Assembly (NCBI RefSeq): GCF_050908995.1
Contig: NC_135124.1
Coordinates: forward strand, 9,114,001-9,178,000
Reading direction: 5' to 3'
Length of the DNA: 64,000 bases
DNA from: Andrena cerasifolii
Lineage: Eukaryota; Arthropoda; Insecta; Hymenoptera; Andrenidae
Below, piece after piece: positions 24,301 to 35,754 of this stretch (position 1 is its first letter; every line of letters begins with the position of its first letter). The position numbers and the translations under genes were made by a program. The notes under the pieces were generated by a model. The model saw nothing but the letters and a program-made list of their open reading frames with translations, did not search any database and was not told where the DNA came from.

Positions 24301-27300
24301 GCTGAATCCCGGGGAGAGGTTCGCTCTTTTGTCGGCCGTGATCGATTCCCTGCCATTATAGGCGCACGTCAAGATATTCGCCGTCCGCGCTCCTCTGGGA
24401 AGCCGCAAGTTTTAAAATTCTTCGAGCACAGTCGGGGGAGACCTCTCGGATATCGACGGGAATATAATGCACCCTGTTGATCCTTTTTACGAAGACTCGA
24501 AGCGAAAAGTCGCCCGAGTAAAAGGTGGCTGCCGTAGTGCCGAGCCGTCCTGCCCCAAATACACCCTCTTTCCGCCGCTATTCCCTTTGTTCTTCTCCTT
24601 TCTTCCCCAAACTCCTCCGAGCCGATCCAAACTTCAGCCCGCGCTGCTTCTCACGCACCGACATATCCTGCAAATGGAAACTCTCGCGCGGACAACTTCT
24701 GCCCGGGGAATATTCCTTTTTATCGGCCCGGAGTTGCATAGATAAAATAACAGACGCGTCCCCATCATCGATCCCCGTTCTTTCCTTCCACCGACCCCGC
24801 CGAATGGAGAAGAGCCATCTCGCTTTCCGTTTGTTTATTTAACGGCATCGCGCGGAACGTCGACGAGCAACGATGAAATCTCGTTTCGCGGCGCGCTTTC
24901 ACACGGCGGCAGGCTGAAGTTAAAAGCTTCCGCGGGACTGGGTCCATCGTTTTGGCCAGGATATTGGTTGGCCGGCGTATATCCGGCATCGACCACGAGA
25001 CGATCGACGTCGACGGACTGCCAGCGCGCGATAGGCACCGGCTGCTTGCTCATCATCGCCCCCCAATCATCTAGCTACGTTCAGTTTTCTCGCTTAGCCA
25101 GGCCAGCACCCGAGGACGCCCGAAACGTTTCCGTAGGAACTCAGTCAGGATCTGATGCAGCCATCGACTTAATTACACGTACGTAGGTGTAACGAGTGTA
25201 TCTGTCTATCGGCAGGCGGTGCGGTGATCACTGTGCCACCCACGAACCAGACGAAGCTCGAGGGCGACAAGGTGCAGTTCTCCTGCGAAGCCAAGGCTCT
25301 CCCGGGCAACGTGACCGTCCGCTGGTTCCGAGAGGGTGCGCCAGTCACGGAGGTCTCCACGCTGGACACGAGGGTGTCCATCAAGACGGACGGCAGCCTC
25401 GTCATCAACCCTGTTAGCGCCGACGACTCTGGCCAGTACCTTTGCGAAGTCACGAACGGTATCGGTGATCCCCAAACTGCCAGCGCTTATCTCAACGTGG
25501 AATGTGAGTCACTGTGTATATAATATTTAGCCCCGATCTTTGTCACAATCGAGCGCGCAAATCTTCCAGATCCAGCGAAGGTCACGTTCACCCCCACGGT
25601 CCAGTACCTGCCGTTCCGTTTGGCTGGCGTGGTCCAGTGTTACATAAAGGCGAACCCGCCCCTGCAGTACGTGACCTGGACGAAGGACAAGCGACTTCTC
25701 GAGCCTTATCAGACCAAGGATATCGTCGTCATGAACAATGGCTCCCTGCTCTTTACACGGGTCAATGAGAATCACCAGGGCAGATACACCTGCACGCCTT
25801 ACAACGCGCAGGGCACGCAGGGCAGCTCCGGGCCGATGGAGGTGCTGGTCCGGAACCCGCCCGTGTTCACCCTCGAGCCGGAACCGATCTATCAGAAGAA
25901 GGTTGGCGAGACCGTTGAGATGCACTGCGACGCTCAGGAGGCTGAGGGCACGCAGAAGCCCACGATACAATGGCACAGGGTACGCGACATGTGCATAGGC
26001 TCAGGGTCGGCGGAGCGAATTTTTCAGCAAATTAAAAGATCAAATTTCAACTGCATAAAAAACAGGAGTACGGAGATAGACAATAAAAAATAGTAAAATG
26101 CCCTTCCAAATTCCTTAAGGGGTTGTACCTAGTCAGGCGGCCGAAAAGTGACGAATATTTGTGAATTTTTATTGAAGAAGCTGAAGCGTATATTTTTACA
26201 AAACTTCTTGTGCTTAAAAGAGCAGTATTTAAAGAACATTTTCGCCTACAATTCTTTTTCCATATTCTCTAAAGATTGGCAAATGAAGCCACAAAGCTGG
26301 AAGTAAATATATTTAATGGTTTTGTTTGAAAAAATGGCCAAAGTTCGCGTCATTTTTCGTCCGCCAAGGTAGGGAGACCCCGTAAGGCGACTAGACAGTC
26401 GAAAAATCGATTTTTTATTGCATTTTCCGACAGTATTATCCTTTCTGAATAAAATGCCGCTTGGTTTATAGTAAAATTCGCAAAATTGTAGATTTGGCAG
26501 GTAAGAATGTCAAGCGGCAACCTGTAGCGTCGCCTTTACCCAGAAACTTCAAACGCGTTTTCCTCGAATATTTGTTACTCTTCATTTTTTTCCTTATTGC
26601 GAACGAATGAGGTTCAGATCGACTTGGAAAAAATTACGGGATGTGTAAAACATGTGCCATTTCGGGGCAAACCTCTTATAGTGTCCGTAAAAATACGAGA
26701 TATTCATAAAAAAAATTAAGAAGTCACCGGATTTTTGTAGCGCACAAACAATGATGGTCTGAGTTAACAAAATCGGTGACTTCTTAATTTTTTATGAAAA
26801 TCTCGAATTTTTACGGACCCTATGAGGTTTCCCCCGAAATGGCACACGTTTTACACATCCCGTAATTTTTTCCAAGTCGATCTGAACCTCAATTCGTTCG
26901 CAGTCAGGAAAGAATGAAGAGAAAAAAATATTCGAGAAAAACGTGTTTAAAATCTACAATTCTACAAATCTAAAAATCTACAATTTAGCGAATTTTACTA
27001 TAAACCAAGCGGCATTTTATTCAGAAAAGATAGTACTTTCAGAAAATGCAATAAAAAATCGATTTTTCGACTGCCTAGTCCCCTCAATGTGGCCTTCGAC
27101 GCGCAGCAAAATCTCAAGCGTGGACTCTCACGTTTTCAAAGATAAAGCTGCTGCGAAATTCCGATGCAATTGCTCCGAATAACTTGTAATAACTACGCAG
27201 AGGGACGGCGCGTCCATCCAACGCAACCGGGCCAAGATCGTGGGCGGAAATTTGACGATCGAGAGCCTTCGACGATCGGACTTCGGTTTCTACCAGTGCG

Positions 27301-30300
27301 TCGCGTCCAACGAGGTGGCCACGATATCGGCCCCCACGCAGCTGATCGTCGAGGGCACGCAACCTCACGCGCCCTACAACGTCTCGGGGACCGCCACCGA
27401 GTTCTCCGTCACGTTGACTTGGCTGCCTGGGTACTCCGGCGGGCCTGACTACAAGCAGGACTACACCATCTGGTGAGCAAATGCTTTACGCACGGTTCCA
27501 TCCGAAAGGGGGTCACTGCTGCGGGTGTAGGATGACTCGCGGATCGCAATAACGCTTGCACCGGTACGTCTGATACAGGTACAGAGAATCGGGCACGTCT
27601 GAGTGGGAAACGATTCCGGTGACCCCGTCGGGTAGCACGACGGTGACGATCAACAGACTGACGCCTGGCACGCTGTACGAGTTCCAAGTAATCGGGAAGA
27701 ACGCGCTGGGCGATGGGATGCTGAGCAAAGTTATTACCGTCAGGACTCTTGGTAACGATCACTCGCCTACTCCCTCACCGACAGAACGTGCCGTAAAGTC
27801 TAAAGATTCCAAGCTTCGTCGTTCCGTACGAAACATTCCGGATCCCTCCGTTTCGCGGCGATCGATTTCCGAATTCCAAGCGCATGCACTTGTATATAAC
27901 ACCGCCCACTAACGGTCCCGGTCCACGCTAACAAACTAACAATTGCCACCTGTGCGAACTGTCTCCTTCTTTTTTCTATCGCTTCGCTCCTCGAAGACGT
28001 GGCACTGACGCACTCAGCGACTCCATCGTCGAGCGCCGGTCAAGCTGCAGCCACGGATCAAAGCGGTAAGATCGCCCACCGAATCGTAGCCGCTAATTAG
28101 CCGGAGGTTTCGCAACGAAGCAGGAACAGTCCCGTCGAGGGGAAGGATCGCGAAGCGTCGGAATAGCTCGACCCAGAATATAAAGCCGGGATCAGGGGAC
28201 TCGCGGGAGCCGACGGGGAATCAAAGGCACGGGGCTGTATTTGAACGCGATCGACCATAAAACCGTCCGACTCGAGCCTCTCCCTAAACACGGGCTCGCT
28301 TCTTTAACAAAGAATCTCGGTTCAACGAGTCCGTAAAGATGCCTCGCGCGGAAGGAAGTGCCTCTCCACTCTGCGACCGGTCTCTCCGTGGAGCTCTCTC
28401 TCCTCAAACTACCGATTCTGCGCGAGAATTCCGAAGTTTCTCTTAAAACTTCTGTCGACTGGAGATACAACGGGTTGAACGGAAAGGGCGGGTTGGGGAT
28501 GCGGGGGAGGGGAGAGGGCCGTCGGATGAGCAGAGGCAGCGTGAAAGAGAAAGGGAACGAAGGCTTCCGTCGCTAGCGACTTATCGTATCGGAAAACCCA
28601 TCGAGCCGTTCATTCTGTTTCCGCTTTTATTTCCTTCCCCCGAATCCACTGGTTCATTGCCTTCCATTTGTATACACGGTGCCTCGATTTCTCCTCCACC
28701 GACTCGGCCGTGCAGATTTTTATCCGGTATCCTTTCGCGGAAGCGAGGGGCCGCGGAAGGTCCGCCGATCTCCCTTGGCTCTCCGCCCTCGTAAATCGCT
28801 ATCGCGCGAATCTTTATTCGATGCGTCTGTGCGCGGTGCGTAGTCCCGCGAGGCCGTCGCGGAACCGTGCCCCCCGTATTCCTAACATTTCCATATTAAT
28901 AGCGCGTCGGGGCCAGAGATCCCCGCTAATAATGTCCGTTCGAGGCTGAATTTCCGTGCGTATGTTGTCGGTACACGTGCTCCCTCGACCTTTCATCCCC
29001 GCCCTTCAATTTCTGCCTTTTTCCGTCCCCATCCGTCGTCGCTGTCCACGCATCAGCGGTCTCGAAACTCGTTAGCCTGCCTCGAGTAACGCGATTACAG
29101 CCAGCTTAACGAGAATTCCGGTGGATCGGATTCGCGAGGATCTCCTCCGGTCCCGTTCGCCCTCGACGACCCGTTATTACGGCACGCCCAACCCCTGCCC
29201 AACCCCCAGCCCCAAAGCTCCTCTTCATTTCTCACGTTTGCCGTTTTTGTTTTCTCTCGTTTCAGACATCTTAGATTATAATACTCTCATATTACCGACC
29301 GATTCCACCGGCAACCCAGCGTTCCCGCCAATCATGCGCCCAAAAGGTATCGACTTTTCTTTTTATTTGTCCTTCCTCATCTTTCTGTTGTCGCGCATTC
29401 TTCCTCGCCAGCCGTACCTACGTAATTCCTTCTTTATTGCACTTGCTTCTTTCATATCTCTCCCGATTACGTTTAATGGAGCATTTAATTCAGCCGCTCC
29501 GGTTCCCCTGCGAACTTATTCCCCCCCTTGATTTCCGTCGCGTATATCGTTGACTTTTCCCCTGACATCGTCTCTCCCTCGTACTTTCCCTCGCTCTTTG
29601 CAGAGCTGCAGCGTAAACCGGGGGTAACGGGGAAGGTCGTAAAGAAGATTCGAGGCTGAGCCTGTTTGCGAGCCGTTCGGCCGGCGAAATTAAATTGCAT
29701 AAATTGTGTTCGTTGGTATCGAGTGAATAACGAAAACGGGGTGGCCCGGACGCTTTCATTTCGCGATTAAATATTTCGATTGTGCCTCGATGGGCGCCGA
29801 ACGATTGCTCGTATTTCGGGCCGAGGTGCGCGTTCAAAGGGTGCAGGTACCGAGTTTCGTTTCGGCCGGGTGTCCGTCATTTCGACGACGACGCGACTGG
29901 CGAAACGGCAACGACCGAACAACAGCGCAAGGTTCCGCTTCACCTGGGCAAACGGCGGCCAGAGGACCAGGCGGGAGGGTGGAGGCGGGAGGAAGGGTTC
30001 TATTCGACCGGGGCGAATTAATTGCAGCGACTCGTTGCCGTTACATTCGGTGAAAAGCTTTTCGCGAGTACAATGCGTATACCCGGCGTGTTTCAGTTAT
30101 CCGCGCTGTTCCTGGGCGCAGCGTACGCCACCATCGAGAACCCATTTATATTTTTATAGCCGCACAATGAAAGGGACACGGGGGATGTGTGCCCCGCACT
30201 CGCGTCTATATTTCCCTCGTTTGCACATTTCCTAATGCGCGCCACTCGCCGCCCGCGTGCGGTCGTCGAATTTATTCGGCGCAACGTGCACGCGCGCGGA

Positions 30301-33300
30301 AATGAAGTTAACAAATACGGACATTGTAAATACCGCAGAAACGATCGCGGAAATATCGGCCGTTCCGACGAACCGCGTCGCGCGTGCCTGTGTATTTTTC
30401 CATCCTGAAAATTTATCGCATTCTGCCGGGGCATTGTTTAACGTTCGCAAATAATCGCGAATATCGTAACGGTGGCAACGACTTCTCGTCTGCCGATTGT
30501 TACGTTTCGAACTCTCTCTCTCTCTCTCACACACTCTCTCTATATCTCTCCCTTCTTTCTCTCGCTATCTCTCTGCCTGGCCGGGGTGAATTAAACGATA
30601 CGTTGGCAAAGTGGATCTTGAACCAGTGGTGAACGTTGCGCGGACGACGATGACGGCACCGCACGACCGTGGAACGATATTGATGCAACTTCTTGATGAA
30701 ATCGGAGACGCGTGAGGTCATCTTCTTTCGTCACCGCGCGCATGCATAACGTTGCCGTCTAATTTACTTCCGGCATTCATTCGTTAGCTAAACTAGCGAG
30801 CAGTAATCCCAATTCGCGAATTGGAGCGCGCAGCGCAGGGCAGCTGGAGGGGAAACGTTATCGCCTTGGGGTAGCGTTCAGGATCGAGCAAAATACAGAA
30901 CGTTAGGCGAGAAAGAAGTTTGCACTTCGTGCATCTATCTAGGCTGTCCCGGCCCGCCCCACCATTGCTAATCCGATTTAAATCGCCAGGACCAAAGCCA
31001 GGTCCTCCCAAGAATCTCACGGTGACAGAGATCAGTAACGGGTTCCTCATCACCTGGCAAGCCCCCGTGGATCGCAATCACCTCATTCAGTACTACACCA
31101 TCAAGTACAAGACGGACGGACCCTGGAAAACGCTCAACAAGGGACAAATCCGACCCGACGAAACCAGCTACTTGGGTACGTATCCTTGGACGTCGCTCGA
31201 GACTTTTCTAACATCCGAGTTTCCACCCTGTGTCGACTGAAATTGATCGATTAATTTCAAGCTAACCCAACGATAACTCCGCCAAGCAAGTATCGCAGAA
31301 CGAGCAGATTGGTTTTCACGATTCTCTGTTTCATGGCGCCCCGGCGAGCACAGTGAAGAATCTGGTCGGTGGTAGGACCTATTATTTCCAAGTGTTCGCC
31401 AACTCGGCGACCAACTACGGCGCCAGCGAGCAGGTGAAATTCCCGGTGCCTGCCCGGGTGAAGCACAAGGCGATCACCGCGGGTGTCGTCGGTGGTATTC
31501 TATTCTTCATCGTCGCGATCATCCTCAGCATATGCGCGGTGAAGATATGCAATAAGCGGAAGAGACGAAAACAGGAGAAAGGTAGGGCAGGGACACCGAG
31601 AGGCGTACGCGTCCATTCGTCGCTGTTTCTTCAAGCTCCGGCCTGCGCCTGGGCTCTCTGGTCGTGTCGTCTCCTTCCACCGAATGCGTGTCGGTTTATA
31701 GGGACGTTGAACGGGCAACGCGAGATAAGAGGAACGTTGTGGAAGGAGGCAACGACGATCTGGTAACGCAGGAGCTGGGCGAGCACCTGTCAACTCGAGC
31801 GCCTGCTTAGTTAACATAATCTTCTAACATTGTAGAACTGCTTTCAGCGTATAGTATGGTGGCCTGCCGGGTCACCGACGCCAGGAACGGCGCAGGGCAG
31901 GGGCCCCAGGGAACAGTGCCTTTGAAAAAGTGAGTGTCCATCACAGAACCTTCCGTTTCTCCATACAGGTTCCGTTTCACCTAACTTTTCTCATCCCCAC
32001 ACGGGGACCCCTCCAAGATTTAATGTCAATTCGAGGACGTAGACCGATGAGGTCGCATCTGCGCCCGGCAACCGCGACTGTGGCTGCCAGGAGCTTGCAT
32101 AGTTCTGAGAATTTCTCTCCATTATTACCCATTCTTCCGAGGAAAGGAGCGCCTGGATTACGATAAGAACGAAACAGGAGTCGGGGCAGATGCGACCTCG
32201 AAGAGATATACATCACTTAGGTTTAGCCAGAGCTAGCAATTAAGACCACTCCACCCCCTCTTACGAGCATTAGGCGACCGAAGCACCGCAAGCATTTACG
32301 AAACCTCTCACGAGTAATCAATAGCTGACAAAATATTCCAGCTATATACCCGATTACGCATATACATTTATATTATCGCGGAAACTATCGAGAGATAATA
32401 TTCGCGCGATAATGGTATCACGTTCGTTCGATAACAGCGCGAGGAAATCGAAATACCGGTGCCCAAGCGCCGAGAGAGTGCCGCGCTAGCAAAAGTTCGT
32501 CAGGACTCGCAGCCGAAGCGGAACGAACGGGTACTATTTTCTGGTAACGTGTCTCTGAAGTAACTCGTAAGCCAGGAGAGAGACGTGGGAGGGAGTCTTC
32601 TTGTTCTCTCCTCCCGTCGTCTCGATCCACTTCAACGAAACAGCTGTCACTTGCCTTCAGTCGGAACGACAAAAAGTGTAGCGAAAATAAGGACGAACGA
32701 AGCGAAGGAACGCGTACAAAGTAAACGAAAGACGAAAGGAACCCTCTTTTGATCTTGCGCCATACAAACCATGACACAACACTAGCCCGTAGATACGTGT
32801 CGCGTAATCGCTAAAAACGGCAGACTAAACCGCAGCAGCAGAGGTATTTTGGACGAGGTTGGAGGACGATCCGTGTCGATGGTCGTGGAGAACGTGGTCC
32901 ACTGACAGTCACTTGTTCGAGCACGAGCGATACCTTCGCGCTGGGCCTGGTCCGCGAGGCCAAAATATCATTTCGAAATCGGTGGAGCCTGCTCTCCTCT
33001 CCCTGAAGGGATTCCAGGCAGTTGGAATGTTTCCTCGTACCTTTAATCTCGGTTACGCGATGGACCAGACCAAGCGCGGTTCGCTCTCGAATCTCGCGCC
33101 CGTCTTCCGTCCCGTTAGCGTGCAGCTTCCGTCGACACGACCAGCAGAAACGAAACGCAACGCAACGAAACGAAACGAAACGCTACGAAACGAAACGGAA
33201 CAGAGAGAACAGAGTCAACGAACGACGACGAGAGAGAGAGAGAAAAAAAAAACAGATATTCTCGAGACACGCCGAGCCGGCGTCATCGCATTTCTCCCGA

Positions 33301-35722
33301 CGAAACCGTACGTACGCCATACATATACATATGAAAATCGGCCTCGATAACCGAGGTGTTCAGCTTTGAAATCACGCCAGGCGGACTGCACGTGTAGTAG
33401 CGGGTACTCAGCCGACTATTATGATTTCCATCGTGGCATCCAAAAGTCCACAATACGACTGCAGTGATGCCTATTCTGGATCGTATGTCGCCTTTGTTTC
33501 CACGCGACGAGCCATTTCGTTTGTCGTTCGACGCCCGTTTCTTTCCCTTCTCTTCTTTTTCTCTTCTTTCTTTTCCCTTCCGCTTTTTATTTCCGTTCGT
33601 TCACCCATCGGCCGCCAGCCGGGGGTGATTATCACGCGGATAATTCATTCACCCTCCCTCATTTTCATTGACGCCCGAGCCCCCGCCCCAACCCCCTCTC
33701 CCTCCTCGTTTATCCGCGTTATTTTATCGAACCTTTTACTCGGGATCGCTGACACGTCCAAATCATCCCCCTCGGCTTCCACGCGGGGCTTATCGCGAGG
33801 TTGTCCGCGCCGGAAAAGCGCATCCATATCCCCGTCGCACCGCCCCCGTCCCCCTCGAGGCTTTAACTCCAAATCGGGGAACTCTCGATATTCGGTTAAT
33901 CATGAAAGTATTATAAACGCTGCGCCTGCACCAGCTGCCGTTCACCATAAATGTTTGCATTAACGTAATTTAATGCTCGTCCGATATTTACGCGGATAAT
34001 ATTAAACCGGCGGAAATGCGGCGTACAATATTTGTAAGTGGTCCGAGTGGGTTTGCCCGCGAACAAATGGTATCGAGCAATCGAAATTATGTAATTCGAA
34101 TCGGGCTTGCGATCCAATATAGTGTGTACCGCGCAGAGAAATATTCGCGAGCGACGCTCCAGCGATCGTCAAATATTTCCCACTGCATTTTTCACGGTTC
34201 ACCCCGCGACCCTGCACCAACAGCCGTCGCCACCCTCGCGATAAGCCCCCCCCCCCCTATCTTTCGGTTTACATGGACACGCGTATCCCTCGGGCGAGTA
34301 TGCACATGTGCCATCATCCGCGTTTCTCCCCGCGGGTGTTCACGATACGAACCGATAATGCACATTTATACCTACACGTATATCCAGAACGGGCTGGACG
34401 GTTCAGCCACTGCCAAGATTTTCACTCGCAGGCCCGGATTCGTAGTCGCGGTTTCTCTCGTATCGCTTCTGATACGCGTAGATGAAAGGGCGATCTCGTT
34501 CGGGGGATCCAGGCGGATTAAAGGTGACAGAGGGTGCGACGACACGAAAGAACGAGAGCGCGGACTACGAATACGGCCCTGGACGAACCTCGACCACCGA
34601 CGATCGAGGATCGCGGATCGCGATCAGAGCAAGGATCAGAAGAGAGCCAACGCGTGCTAGAGAGTTCTGCCGGGGATCGAGAGGCTTCGGAGAGAAAGAG
34701 CTCGGAGCGGTCTTTGGTAAATGTCCGGACGTTTTCACGGGGAAAAGTGGAAGTGAATGGCAGAGCAAGTGGAACGAATCGAGCGGTAGCTGCGACACAA
34801 AGACCACTCCGACCAGCCTGAAATTGCTCGGGTTCTTTCTCCCTCTCTCTCTATCTCTCTCCCACCGTAGCTCGTGCGCGCCGCAATCGCGATAGAAACG
34901 ATAGAAGTATCGCGAAGGAAACGCGCGCTAAGGCGAACAATGAAAGCAAAGAAAAAGAAAAAGAGAAAAAAAAAAGAAAAGAAAAGAGAAAGAATATGGA
35001 AGAAGAGCTAGAAATGAAAACGTGGGCGTCTCTTGTCCTCCTCTCTCTCTGTGTTTTCTGTAGGTCGACAAATCTAAACGCGTGCGGCGAGTCAGTCTCG
35101 ACGCTGACCCGTTGCAGCCCGTTGAATCCGCAACTACCACCACCACCACCACAACCTCTTCATCAACCACCACTTCCTACGCAAGTAACCACCCCCGCCA
35201 CTGCCACCTCGGAGCCGGTCCACGAGCAGGCCCCCTCGAACCGTGATCGTGACCATCACGCGCTCCACCTCGATAATCGAGATTACGAGAGCGTGTTTAT
35301 CATAGAGAGGCGGAACAGTAAGCCTAACCTCCGCTAGCCACACTGAAAATAAACCAAGTACTACCACTACTGCTACTACTGCTACTACTACTACTACTAC
35401 TGCTACTACTACTACTACTATTACCGCTACTACCATCACAACTACTACTACGTATCCGAGACAACGGTTGCTGCCGAGACCACGAAACTAAGATCTCGCC
35501 GACGGTATACATGTATGTGTTTGTGTGTGTCTGGAAACACCTATTGCCAAAACGATCGGCCCGTCGATCGGTCAGACGATCCGATCGATACTCTCGTGGT
35601 TCGTCGTTGATCGATCGAGCGAGCAAACGCTCACTTGCCGCTAGGACTTGTCCAGGACTTTGCCAGTATTACTACTACTAATACTACTACAACTTACCTA
35701 CTGTTACTACCACCGCTACTAC

Positions 35723-35754
<32 letters not shown>

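Larger units (their letters stand above)
19860..25215 (+). other. tutl: tutl intron between Ig2 and Ig3 exons
   Basis: Holds a T-run near 20398-20412, a GA microsatellite (21285-21345) and a TTAA-flanked element (23039-24027). The rest is CpG-rich sequence with no supported exon. Confidence 0.75.
25980..27200 (+). other. tutl: tutl intron within Ig5, mostly repeats
   Basis: Almost filled by two adjoining inverted-repeat elements (26115-26385 and 26382-27087). Only about 130 bases on the left and 110 on the right are outside them. Confidence 0.85.
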
